From positions 558,001-622,000 of the forward strand of contig JAKSGN010000033.1 in assembly GCA_024180945.1 (NCBI GenBank): DNA of 64,000 nt, given 5' to 3'. A program made the position numbers and the translations under genes. Source of the stretch: Macrophomina tecta (taxonomy: Eukaryota > Ascomycota > Dothideomycetes > Botryosphaeriales > Botryosphaeriaceae). Numbering within the stretch: position 1 is the first letter of the stretch; every line of letters starts with the position of its first letter. Below the pieces are notes generated by a model that saw only the letters and a program-made list of their open reading frames with translations, searched no databases and was not told the DNA's origin. Positions 44,703-57,000 of the stretch are shown here, piece after piece.

Positions 44703-45277
44703 AGGGTTGTTGGGTACGTTATTGACGAAGCATCACGGCGTTTTGGGATGGGGCAGATTCTTCGACGGGAAGGAATAAAAAAAAAGTAGATAAGATACCA
44801 CCACTGTTGGAAGACTTAAGGAATTATTGATATTCCCGACTTAAGACAAGAATCCCCAGTTGTTGAAGGCGAAAGTAAATCCCCGAGACTTCGTGTGTTA
44901 ATATCTGTGCCGAAGCATCTGATCTGCGGACCATTGGTCATTTTAACAGCGGAGGCATATAATTGCATTTGGCGAATGAAGGAGGCTTGGAATGGAAGAT
45001 TGCATTCCAGATGCCTAATTCGTGTATAAGCATTCACCCTTTATTGCATACTGCAAACGTTGGTCGATTCGTACACGTGATAATTCATTAGCTAATTCAA
45101 GCTTCAAGAACTAAAGTCTTCTATCTCCTAACCTGAATCCTTCGCAGCCAAAATCTCATCATAAGGAATGACTGTCTCCCGGGTATAAAGATAGTCGCGA
45201 ACATCTGTCTGACATATCCAGGCCGCTCGTCCATTCTCCCTCCAACTTCCCAACCCGCACCGCCATCGTCCTCCCCT
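44703..45277. other. 3' intergenic spacer between convergent genes
   Basis: SDO1 and the PEBP-like gene converge here. An AATAAA at 44775-44780 may serve as the SDO1 polyadenylation signal. There is no gene. Confidence 0.55.
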
Positions 45278-46312
45278 TCAACCAAGCAACACCATCGCGC
45301 CAGCAACCGCCCCAATCAACGCCCCGACACCCAACTTTTCCGCGCCAGACCCGGACTGCGTCGCCGCAGAGCCTGACGCCGTACTCGTGCCCGTGGCCGC
45401 CGCGCCCGTCTCTGCAGCGTCGCTGCTCGACGCGGTGCCCGACGCGGACGAATTCGAGCCACCAGTGCTCGATCCGCCCTCCGGGTTGGTCGTGTTCCCG
45501 CCAATGCCGGCGGCGGCATCGCTGCCCGTGTAGGTCAAGCTGCCGTCGCCATCAGTCCCGTTCCCGACGAGGAAGAAGGTCGCGGCGACCGGCGCGTCCA
45601 AGCTCGCCGCCTGCACGAACTCGCTGGCATTGAACAGCGTGCGGTTGGCGCCACCGTCATACTGCTCAAAGCCGTCGGGGAGCTCAAAGTCGTCGCGGGG
45701 CTGGCGGAACAGCATGATGATGTAGCGATGGGGGCCGACGGAGGGCGGGGCGGGCCCGGCGTAGGGGACGATGGCGGCCGTGTCGGTGTCGGTGGCGGAG
45801 AGCATGGCGAGCTGGGTGCCGTTGGGCCCCGCGGTCGGCTCGATGCTGCGGGACAGGCGCACGCCGGGCTGCAGCCAGTGCAGGATCTCGCCGCGGGAGT
45901 TGTCCTGCGGGCTCGGCGCGTCCGGGTCGACCATTAGGATGATGAAGGTTGCGGGTTGGGTGCCGTTGGAGGGGAAGGTGGAGTTGGCGGGGAGGAAGAG
46001 TTGAGGGGCGGATTGGGTTGCTGTTCATCATGGATGTTGATTTAGTAGCTATTTTCATGGCTCGATTTTGTTCGATTGAGTGAGAGCCGGAAAAAGGGCA
46101 GGAGCTGTATTTTTCATGGGGACATCAAAAAGGCGAAGAGACAATGTACCATTGCGAGCGAAAACTCCGCCGTTCACGAAAAATTGCGGAGTGGTGCTGT
46201 TGACATCAAAGGTGGCGGGGAGGTTGACGCCAGAGCTGGGATCGAAATACGGCGGCGTCTGAGCCAGCGCTGTGCCTGCAAGCAGGCCGAAAGACAGCAG
46301 TTTGGACCGCAT
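45278..46312 (-). CDS. Secreted, GPI-type PEBP-family protein
   Basis: Exon 1 (46312-46150) and exon 2 (46020-45278) flank a 129-nt intron (GTACAT donor, ACAG acceptor; split Ala codon), giving 301 residues. A signal peptide (MRSKLLSFGLLAGTALAQ) is followed by a phosphatidylethanolamine-binding-protein domain with the hallmark MVDPDAPSPQ, RGEILHWLQPGV and GPHRYIIMLFRQP. After it comes a Ser/Thr/Gly-rich stalk and a C-terminal hydrophobic tail (GVGALIGAVAGAMVLLG), the layout of a GPI-anchored wall or membrane protein. PEBPs bind phospholipid or anionic ligands and, in some cases, regulate proteases or kinases. The role of these secreted fungal versions is unknown. Several N-glycosylation sites are visible. 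Confidence 0.9.
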
Positions 46313-49300
46313 CTTCGGTTTGTATATGCGCCTCTTGATGTTTCTGCAAAAGTGGAGATGAAGAGCTTAGGGCAATTGAAGCTATGACAGCTCAAGGAGC
46401 TTGACTATATGCGAGCAGTAGAGAGGGAAGACCAAGCTCCCTTAAGTCTCGGTCGCAGCGGCGTGATGATGCAGGAAAGAAATTCGGGGCAAGAGGAGAA
46501 AGGCGGCTGCAGCAGCCTCTTTATTGGCAGACGCATCTGGGTTGTTCGACTCGAGAGCCTGAGGCTTGCCCCAATTAATCATCCCGTCGGCGCGGATCTC
46601 GCAATTGACGAACCTGCCCCCTTGTTGGATCTCAGGTTTGTCGCCTCATCGGCCGGTTACTGCATTAGCGACCCGTCGAACCGGTATGCCTGGCTCTTGG
46701 CTGCTGCGGCTGCACACGCGTTCTTCTACGGCCAATCCGGAGGTGTCTGCCGTTTTCGCTGCTGCCCATGGCGAGAGAAGTATGCGCGTGCTACTGCTAC
46801 TGTCTGGGCAGAAAGGAAAAAAAAGGCGCGACCAGCTTATGCAGCCGCCAAGTTCAGCTCTCTGGCTGGACGGGCGATGGCGCGGAATGAAAGCGTTACA
46901 GGTATCGGGAGGGTGGGAGGAGCTGGAGACGCCCATGACGTCGCCAAGGCTTCAGTCCGTGTGCGCGACCTTGGCTGCTCCGCTTCAGGGCACAGCTCTT
47001 GCGGGGATGCCTCGCTTCTGCTGTGCCCGATCATGACGGCATCACTCGAGAGCGCGCCGAGGCCTGGGCGACGCGGGACCGAGAAGTCGAATGGGGAGGA
47101 AGCTGGCCATCGGTCAGGCGAGAGTGACTTTGATGAGAAGTTGATGGGCGAGGAATGAAGCCGTCCGTGCCGGTGGGATGCGCTGGCAGCCACCTCCGCG
47201 CCCGGCAGCCAATGTGGGTCGGCCGGTGCTTGTCGTGGCCGCTGATCGTGGAGAAGCTCCGTCGGCAAGTCGGCAACACCTCCTCTTAAGCTTTTTCTGG
47301 GTACAGGGCAAGAACCCTCTCCTGCAGAGGGCCGGCGGGCATGATGGCAGAGAAGCAGCGTCAGCATGATGGATGTCCGAAGCACCCATTCCGAGCCCAT
47401 TTGAGAATATTGATGCACTCTCCGACCGTGATGAGTGCTCGCTTGTAACAACAGAAGCGTCAGAAGTGCCGTGCATGTACCGAACCTACTGAAACGGCCT
47501 CTGAAACCGTGATCACGCTCGGAAGAGAAGTCGCGTGTCCTCGAAATGTAGCTCGGCTTTAAAGCAATAGATCGGCCTTCGGGTCGAAGCGCTTGGTCGG
47601 ACACCGCACATGCTTTACTGCGCATTTCTTGTGGCGCCAGCGAAGGAGTTTCGGCGTCGCTGGTCTTTGTCTGCCACTTTATCCAGTGTCGCAGGTATGT
47701 TCAAACCTGTTCTTACTTAAGACACCTACTCGAGGCCGCAACTTCGGAGGAGCGGGGAAGCGGGGAACCTGTGCATTTCCCCGACGACTGTCCGCCAATA
47801 GGTGTTTCGACAGACAACGAGTTCTTCCATTGGCGAGTACGCCTTGTGTTGATCTTTTTCAGGGTCGCATCGTGACATGCTTACTCGAACGTGATCCTTC
47901 CCCGCGACATCTGACGTGAAATGCCTGGGGCGAGATGTGCGATTGTCGTACAACAGATAGACGTAGGTACAGCTGCAGTATTTGTTAGCCTTTGATTTGC
48001 CGCCCATTTCTGAAGTCCCGCCGTTGTACGGTTACGGCCGGGACGTCTGGTGATGAAAACACGTGGGAGGCCAAAATAAAGAAAAGGGAAAGAAGCGCGC
48101 GAGAGGGCTCTGCGATAATCCTAAGTAGTAACGGAATCGACTAGCAGCCGTTGAGTCTACCATGTCCAGACATGTACAGGTACAAGAAGCCTCGGGATGA
48201 ACAAGAGAGGCCTCCTGCCTCTCTCATGGCTCTATTTGAGTTCCGTATGACTGTAGAAGGAGCACTACGTGCTCCTTGTAGCTGACGCTTACCAAAGGAG
48301 GATCCGCCTATTTGGAGAGAAAGGCATATCCCGCCAGTGGGCAAAGATGATCGAGGAGAGCGGAATACCGAACCGGTCTCCTCAATCGAGGACCGTTGGC
48401 TTCACGGTCTCATCACTACACTCAGCATGCTCTGTCAGATCAATCATGGCGAGATGGAGATCTCACCGAAGATAATCTCTCCCACTGTTCCATTCACAGG
48501 CAAGCGCACCAACGACTCCGTGCTGTCCAATAGCGCAAGAATACTGGGCTGGTGGCTTGAAAAATGTGGGTGATCCTCTTCAACAGGAGGACATTTGGAT
48601 TTCTTGACCCCTCTTCGGCGAGACCACCGCTGGAGGGGCTCCTGATCGACTGTCTTGAAGCACGTTCTTCTCGACAGGAACTGCCTCTGCGGACTGCTAG
48701 CCCACTGTACAAGCTGCCCTGTCACATCCCGACTCCACATCGACAGCCGAAGGGCGGCAGCCGTTGAGAACAATTCCCTGCTAGCAGCCAAGGACTGTTT
48801 CGGCTCCACATACTGCTCGGGACGGGCGATCAAAAAACACAAAGCCATCCTTGATTCCTCTTGTCAATGCATGTTGGAGGACCTGATGCTGCTCGCTCGC
48901 TTTTCGGCAGATGTCTTTCGTATCCGCTCTTGGCCTTCGCAGGCCTTATCGCCCGTATCTTGTCCAGGGAAACCCTCGCCCTAAGGCCGCCAGCATGTAC
49001 TATGGACGAATAGTGCGGCTGCTGTCTAAACATTGGGTTCAGGGGAATGCTCGCGCCGCCAGGGATCGTCGTGTTTACCGCATAAAATGCGAACAGGGCA
49101 GCCTCAAGCCAAAGAGTCTCACGCCAGCGGAAGTGGGAAAGGATATACTAAAGGCCTAGTTCAGATAGGCAATTCCACCGCCCAGCTGTTTAAGGACGCA
49201 TGCTCACCCCCAGGAAGCCGGAGCTCGGTGAATTCTCCATCAGAATGTCTCACTCCCTCCGGAAAGCGGCACCCATTAGTCCAATTGTATCACGGAGATG

Positions 49301-51138
49301 CGAGCTAGGAGGGGCGATGAGGGTTCTAGAAGACAGGCGTCTTGCAAAACTTACCCCCTCCCGTGGGAAGGTTGAATTCATTGGCTCGTGGCCAATGGGA
49401 GTGGGGTCTGATGGCGCGGCCTTGGGGGTTCTCTGGAGAACCGCCCAGCGAATAACTTCAGCCTTACGTCGACAGCCCGCAGGACATGCAGAGCAATGAG
49501 ATTGTCGCGCGGCAAACTGGCGCTACCAAAGCCTGCATTCTTACGAATGCTTTCTCAATGACTGAGGGTGGGGAAAGAAAAAAAAATTGTCGCTAGACGA
49601 TCGTTGATGCCAGCATGGACGCTATCGAGGGCTGATTGGTATTGAACAGGCCTGCCCTCAGGCCCAAGCGGGTTTCGGCCGGTAAAGTATTCATCCCACA
49701 GACCAGCATGGCGGAATCACTTTTGTCGGACCGCGGCCCGATGGTCAGTTCTGGACGCTTTCATCAATCTAAATTTTTCTCGAGCCATGATGAGGGAGAT
49801 CGAGTCAGCGGCATGTGGTGGGGGGGGGGGGGAAACTGTAAGCCGGGCGGCCTTGTGGAGAAGACTTCTAGTTCTGTCGAAGCACCAAAGTGCGGCTGTG
49901 CTGTGGTTTGCTCGAAATAGCACGTAGGGCAGGGGGTGATGAGGCCGCGTATGCTCTTCTTCTATGGCGCAGTCGCATTTCCTGCGAGGGAGAGCCAGCG
50001 CTGAACGCTGGCGTGAGAGATCCATCGACGGAAGGTGTCAGCTGGTCAATGAATTCAATAGCGACAAGCAGATCTTTGCTGCGAGAGGTTGTAGCGGTCG
50101 TCGACAGTGCGCTGTTGACTTCATCCGTGCTATTGCCGGGGGCTATTGGCAGCAGTAGGGCTTGTCCGCAGCAACTGCACCCGCGTACAATATAACCTTC
50201 TGAAAATCAGCTAACCCAAAGGCCGGGGCCATGGCCAATTTGGAACAAGACCGCAGCCCTGGCTTGTGGAGGAGTTGCTGCAAGCTTGATGGTGAAGCGA
50301 GGCCCGAGTGCAGGCTATGCCAGAATACCGGTAGCGCAAGCTGGCGAGACATACGTTGCGCTGTCATGGCTGATGCTTCGCCGGCATCGACAATCTCATC
50401 ACAAGGCTACATGCACAACAACAGCAACGTGCTGCTTCCGATTGCCTCGGGCGATTGTTCGTGTTCGTCGGCCGTAGCTGACAGCAGGTCGGTCGGGCAA
50501 GTCATGTAATACGGAAGCGCTACGGGTAATCCGAGCATGTATATTGCTATAGCGGCAGGCTTATCTCCGAGCATCATTTCAGGCCCGAGTTCCGAGAGCC
50601 GAATGCAGGTGGGACGCAGCCAGAGGCGCGAGACGGCGACCGAAACTCTCTTGAATCAGAGAAGCGTTTCAATCCGGACCGCCAACAAGCCTCGGGCCGC
50701 TACCGGGGTTCGAGGGTCGCTGCAAGCACAATCACGCATCGCTGACAGTCGCGCCGGGGGGCTGGCCTGAGCCGGAGGGAGCGCTGGGTCAGGGTGGTGA
50801 GGTGATGCGGCGGCGGCGTCGATAGGCGGGTGAGCAGCGGCGAAGCGTGTGGCTCCAGGCTCTCGAGGGAGCGCCGCGAGTCGTCCACTCAGATGGGCCA
50901 CTTGCCGGGTGGCGCGGCGGTCGGGCTGATTGGCGGAGGGAACGGCATTGCTGCTGCTGCGTTGGTGAGAGGCAGGTGAGGGTATACGTACGCAGCACCG
51001 CTGGAGCGTGGCTGTTCCTCCGCTGGCGTCCAGTAGCCAGTCACAGCCTCCTGCGTAGGTGCTGCCCTGCACTCCCCCAGCGGCCACGCCTGCGCACGCC
51101 CTCGCCTGGCCGGCAGCTCCCTAGCAGATGTTTTAATG
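46313..51138. other. Gene-free stretch of about 4.8 kb
   Basis: Both strands were read. Frames up to about 260 codons exist (for example 46837-47625 minus) but show no domain, no signal, no plausible splice partners and proline/arginine-rich compositions typical of non-coding GC-rich DNA. No tRNA, transposon ends or tandem arrays were recognised. A G-run of 12 lies at about 49819-49830. The right-hand part is upstream of the bZIP gene and may be regulatory. Confidence 0.5.
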
Positions 51139-51784
51139 CGAAAGAGCTGGCGCAGAGACGGCGGCAGTTGGCAGCGGGCAGCCGACGAAGAGCCGGCCGC
51201 CGTCAGCGCCCAGCGCCCGCAGCGCCAGCGCCAGGCCCCGTCCGCCGTCGCACATCAGCATCATCGCGCGCACTGCCGAACTTCCCCCAGCACAGGCGGG
51301 AGTCTCCCTGCTTCCGTCCAAGCGTCTGTGCAGGCGCCGGGCGGAGATTGCCCTCGGGGCGCAGTCGTTGCGCCCCAGCGCTGAAACGGCCTCACTCCCT
51401 ATCGCAAGAAAACCAGCCCGTCGCCCGCACCCTCTCTCCTCGCCCATTTCTCACCAGCCCTCTGAAACCAGCTCTGCTATACCCGACCGAATCCCTCGTT
51501 GCCAGATATCCGCGACAGACATAAGAGTACGTCCCCGCCCGTCGCTCGCTGCCTGCCCAGCCCTCTCCCGAACTCCGCCTTCCGGCGCATCCTTGGCCGT
51601 AGCCCAAAATAGAAAGCTTACGACGCCTGCCAGCGCCTAGCCTGACCATCCCCAGCGACCCGTCCACAGCCGCGCTCCGCAGACCTCATCACCAAGGAAA
51701 CACCCCCAAACCACTCGCTGCCCACCTGAGGCAACTCCATCAACAACCCACCCATTCTGCTCTCTCCACACACATCTGCCCGCA
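51139..51784 (+). promoter_or_regulatory. ATG-free, pyrimidine-rich 5' leader of the bZIP gene
   Basis: No ATG occurs anywhere in these 646 bases, although two (51128 and 51136) lie just upstream. The stretch is C/T-rich, as fungal leaders often are. It contains a probable leader intron (51527-51655: GTACGT donor, CCTGACC branch site, CCCAG acceptor). This supports the ATG at 51785 as the true start and suggests transcription starts near or inside this region. Confidence 0.6.
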
Positions 51785-53507
51785 ATGTCGACGGTCGCAG
51801 CGCAGCCCATGGGCTACACGCCCTTCACCAACCAGTGTTTCGATCCCGACATGGACTCTCTAGTCGACTTTAACGCAATTCCCTCGCCCGGCCCCGCGAG
51901 CTCCTCGTCGCAAATGCCGCCCTCGAGCGTCGCATCTACCATGGCGAGCCCTACCAACACCATCATGCCTCTGGACCAGGCCGAGGACCATCAGACTCCC
52001 GCGAAGCCCAGCCACGAGTACGACCTCTTCAAGCAGCAGACCGGCCTGCCCTCGGGCTCCGTCCCCGGCATCAGCATGTCGCAGTCCATGGGCGGCAACT
52101 ACAGCCAGGTCTTCAGCAACTCCGGCCTTGGCTTCGACGACGGCTGGGGAACCGGTCTCGGCGACATGGACATGGACATGGGCAATTCCGGCCTCCCGGC
52201 CTTCTTCTTCCCCCAGGGCGAGGGCGCTCGCGGCGACGACTTCGTCGATCCTAGCTCCATCCAGCAGGAGCCCCCGCAGAACGTGCGCTTCTTTCCCGGT
52301 ATGCATCAGCAGCAAGCTGCTCTGGCCAAAGCGCAGGCGCAGGCCCAGCAGCAGAGGCAACAGCAAATGCTCCAGCAACAGCAGCAGCAGCAGCAGGGCC
52401 GTGTGAACCACGCACAGAGGAAATCCGCTTCATTCACCGACGCTCGCACCGAGGAGACCATTGCCCGCGTCGTCAACCAGATCCGCCACAACAGCACTTT
52501 GAGCTCCAACGGCTCTGACTGCGGCTCCAACTCTCTTCCTCACATCATTAAGATGAAGAAGGATGAGGAGGACATGGACGAGGACGAGAGGCTTCTCGCC
52601 AGCGAGGAGGGTAAGAAGCTCAGCAGCAAGGAGCGTCGTCAGCTGAGGAACAAGGTTTCTGCTCGCGCGTTCCGCTCGCGCAGAAAGGGTATGTACAATC
52701 ATCTGCTCACAAATCTGAATTCTCGCTAACAATTTCGCAGAGTACATCTCCCAGCTTGAGGGCGAGGTCGCCAACAAGGCCAACGAGAACAACGAGCTTA
52801 GGTTGCAAAACCGCGCTCTCATGGAGGAGAATGCTCGTTCGCGTGCCTTAATTGAGCGTCTGCTCCGCCACCAGGCCTTCGGCCCGTTCCTTGATGAGCT
52901 CAGCCGTGACCCGGCTCTCACCGAGCCCACCAAGGCTCCTGTCCAGGCTCCTCAGCAGCCTGCCCCCCAGATGATGAAGCAGACTTCGCAGAACAACTCT
53001 CAAATGGGCATGGCCATGATCCCTGAGCAGTCGTCCAATGTCTCTTTCGACAACACGAGCTACTTCCCCAACAACGCCTTCAGCTTCAACCAGCCCCAGG
53101 TCTTCGCCGTCCTTGAGGTTCCTGAGGGCCCCGCCAACCCCTTTGACACTGAGATCCTCTCTGGCAAGAGCAGCTCCGCCTCCCCTGTTGAGATGGAGGA
53201 GATCAAGGAGATCAAGCCCGACTACCCTGTCATCCAGTGCCCCGCCGAGAAGGCTGTTGAGGCTTTCGCCGAGGCTGAGGAGGTTGATGATGGTAACCCT
53301 GACTTTGCTCTGTACTACAACTTGCCTGCGCCTTCCGCCGCCGCTCCCTCTCAGTCCGTCTTCGGTAACATCGCGCCCGAGAAGGCCTTCAGCCGTATCG
53401 AGGTTGTCGTTGCTCAGGAGACGTCGGAGCAGCTGCAACAACGTCTCGAGCGCTCGATTGCGAAGTTCGACGCGGTGTACGAGAGGATGCAGAGCATGAT
53501 GTTGTAG
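51785..53507 (+). CDS. bZIP transcription factor
   Basis: Exon 1 (51785-52688) and exon 2 (52741-53507) flank a 52-nt intron that splits the bZIP region (donor GTATGT right after RSRRK, acceptor TCGCAG; split Glu codon), giving 556 residues. The basic region reads ERRQLRNKVSARAFRSRRK. It is followed by a leucine-zipper-like helix (YISQLEGEVANKANENNELR, LQNRALMEENARSRALIE). The N-terminal half is Ser/Pro/Gln-rich with a poly-Gln run (52370-52396) and acidic DMDMDMG; the C-terminal half has acidic patches. The Asn and Arg contacts of bZIP proteins are present. This subgroup (basic region after LSSKERRQ) is conserved in filamentous ascomycetes, but I cannot assign a target pathway. It is unlikely to be GCN4/CpcA, whose zipper is at the C-terminus. 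Confidence 0.93.
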
Positions 53508-54077
53508 AGTGGCTTGCGAACGATTATCATGCAGTGTTTCCTCGGGTTGAGGCGTTTGGGGGAATATCATCCTTCTTTATCTGATTCTGTGAATATTTGG
53601 AAGCGAATACTTTTGGGTTATGACTCTCTTTTCATGGGAAGCGACACCTTGGGACCAGGACACAGGGATTTTTTGATTCGACCTGCCTTAGAGCAGAGTG
53701 GGCAAGGGCGCGGAAAAAGGAGCGCTTACACAAGCACATTTTCTTTTGTTCTACCGAGAACCGGATTACAATCCACACAAGTTAGCTTTGGCCAGTTTAT
53801 AGCTGTGACTACCACAATCGATTTAGAGTAACTGTTGATTTTATCATCATTAACCTCGCTCGCCTCTTCGGAACGATGCATTGTAAACGCTTTGTGATTG
53901 TCTTGCAACTAGAAATATTACGCAGTGCTGTTAGTTGGCGCTGACGTAATAGAAGTTTTGGCGCGTCTCCGCCGCGCAGCTCTCCCAAATTTTTGTAAGT
54001 CGCCGTATAGCTAACATCCGCTTTGCTTCCACGACCAGAAGTACACTTCTGCAACCACGACGTCCCCGGTCTCCGCG

Positions 54078-57000
54078 GTGGCTTCAATTCCCACAGCTGT
54101 GCGGTGCCTGAGAACGGCGCAGAAGCCGCTGCTGCGTGCCCACTGCTGTGGAGCTGTCCGTCCTTCACCGTTCGTCCATTGGACCTGTCGCCGCCTGAAG
54201 TCGACCAGTCACACCGGCAATTCTGTAATTGACTCACTCCAGGGCTTGCTCGACAAGCTCAAGCAAGCGGCCGCTACAAAGGCACCAGATCCGCCGCAGC
54301 CCGGCCAACAACCGCACGCCTCAGCCGGTCTTGGTCTCAACAACGTCTCTCGCGCGCCCCTCCTCGAGCGAAGCCCGCCGTCCCAGATCATCTACTCGAC
54401 CGAGCCATGCTATAAGTTCCCCTTCACTAGCGACCACAGTTACAAGCCCTACGACGCGACGACGACGACCGCCGCGTCCCCCGCCGTCTCCCGCTACCTC
54501 TCGCCCGACTACTGCATCAAAGCCATGAAGTCGTACATCCAGATCCTCACGACGCCGACGGCGGACACGCCCGGCACGACGCTGCTGCTGCACTTCGACA
54601 ATAAGCGCTACCTGTTCGGCAGCCTAGGCGAGGGCACGCAGCGCGCCATGAACCAGATGGGCACGCGCATGCTCAAGGCGCAGGAGCTGTTCGTTACCGG
54701 CCGGGCCGAGTGGTGCAACACGGGCGGCTTGATGGGCATGATGCTGACCCTGTCGGACATCCTGGCCGCGTCGAACTTGGACAAGCGGGACCGGGGCCTG
54801 GACACCACGCCCAAGGTGCTGTCCATGTTCGGCCCGCCCAACCTGAACCACACGATCGCCGCGTGTCGGAGGTTCGTGTTCAGGAAGGGCATGCCCATCA
54901 ATGCGGTGGACATCAAGGACGAGGACGTGCAAAAGGACGAGAATGGCGATCCTGTGCCAATCTTCGTCGACAGCAATATCAAGGTCTGGGCTATGTCGGT
55001 CACGCCTACAGATGCCGAGTCGCCCGCTCGGCCCTCGGTGCCTTCGAATTCGCGGAAGAGGAGCTACGACGAGGTCCATGGGCCCGAGCCTGCACAAGAT
55101 GCGCCAAAGGAATCGCCCGAGGAAGCCGCCAAGAGATACGAGCAGATCACGCGGTCGGTGGTGAACGACATGTTTAATTCGAACTGGCGCTTGGACGCAC
55201 TGTCCGAGAAGCCGCTGTCCGAGGTCAAGCTCCCGGCTACCATTTTCATTAGGAATAGAGAAACGAAGGAGATTGAGAAGTACAACGGTCCTATTCCCGA
55301 TCCTGCAGACCCGGACAAGAAGGTGCTTGTGAGGGAGCCATGGCCGGCCGTCAAGATTACAGCTCTTCCTCCGACAAAGCCCGCCCCCCAGGCAGTTTCT
55401 TACATCATTCGAAACCACCCTCAGCGCGGCAAGTTCCTGGTGCAGAAAGCAATTGAGCATGGCGTACCTAAAGGAGCACTATGGGCCAAGCTTCAATCCG
55501 GAGAATCTGTGCAGAATGAGCGCGGCGAGACTATCACCTCTGACATGGTTCTTGAGCCACCGAGAAGAGGCAGAGGAATTGCCATCATTGACGTTCCATC
55601 AACATCATACGTGGAGCCCTTGATCCAACGCGAGGAGTGGAGTCGAGAAGAGATCATGAATGGCGTGGACGCAATCGTGTGGATTCTTGGCCCTGGGGTC
55701 GCTTCCAGCCCCGCACTGAAGAAGTTCATGGAGGAGAGGCCACACATGAAGCATGTCATTTCTTCCGTAGATGCCTCGCCAAACCGCATAAGCTTCGACA
55801 GCATTGCCGGGGCCACAATGCGCCTCGGCAAAATCGACGGGAAGAGATTTGGCGTGCCTTACTATGATGATGAAGCTATTCCTCAGGATAGGTTTGTCCC
55901 GTACGGTTCACAGAAGGCGCAATTGCCAGAGGGTGCACAGCCCGCAGAAAGAGGCCTTGTTTTACAGCTGGAACCCAAGTTTGAAGTGCAGGAGAAGGGC
56001 ATCGTGCCGCGCTTCGACCCGGAGAAGTCGCTCCAAGAGATCCCTGAAGAGGTTCTTTCTCTTGCCAAGCAGGTCCGAGAGTCTGTGGACAACTCGGGAG
56101 CGCAGCTTGAAAAGTGGCGTCGCGAGATTCCCATGCCAGATGCGGAGATCATCGCTCTCGGCACCGGTTCAGCGTTGCCGTCGAAATACCGCAACGTCTC
56201 TGCGACGCTAGTGCGCGTTCCTGGATACGGCTCATACTTGCTGGATGCTGGTGAAAACACGCTGGGCCAGCTTCAGCGTGTCTTCAAGCCAGCCGAGCTC
56301 CACGAAGTCCTGAAGGAACTCCGAGTTATCTGGATGAGCCACATGCACGCCGACCACATCCTGGGCATTGTTGGGGTAATAAAGGCATGGTACGAAGTCG
56401 TCCACAACAAGCAACCTACCACCGAGACGGCCCTCGAGGCCCTGGCCGCCATCAAGGACAACCCCAGCCTGGCATCCGAATGCAAGCGTCTCGCCGTCAT
56501 CTCAGACCTCAACATGGTGAACTGGCTTGCTGAGTACGCGCCGGTCGAGGATTTCGGCTACAGCCGCCTATGGCCGCTGGCCATCTCGGCGAATTCGCAA
56601 GCCAGAAACCAAATCGCGACACTCCGCCTCCAAGCGCCGCCATCCTTCCTCCCCTCGGAGACGGTCCGCACGGTCGAGGTTCCGCGCGAGCTGTACGCGC
56701 CGCTTTTCGGGCTCCAGGACGTCCAGGCCGTCTTCGTCCAGCACTGCCACGGCGCCCGCGCCGTCTCGCTCACCTGGCCCGACGAGACGAGGAGGGACGC
56801 CAGCGATCCCGAGTGCAGGCCGTTCAAGGTCAGCTACAGCGGCGACTGCCGCCCTTGCGCGCCTTTTGCACGCATTGGCCGTCACTCGACGGTGCTCATC
56901 CACGAGGCCACGTTCGAGGACGGGCTCGAGGGCAATGCGGTCGCGAAGAAGCACTCGACGACGTCGGAGGCGCTGGCGATTGGAGCAAGGATGCGCGCAA

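Noticed and set aside
46837..47625. 262-codon open frame on the minus strand in the gene-free stretch
   Set aside because: Composition is Arg/Pro/Ser-rich without domain or signal, and overlapping frames of similar length exist on the other strand, as expected by chance in GC-rich DNA.
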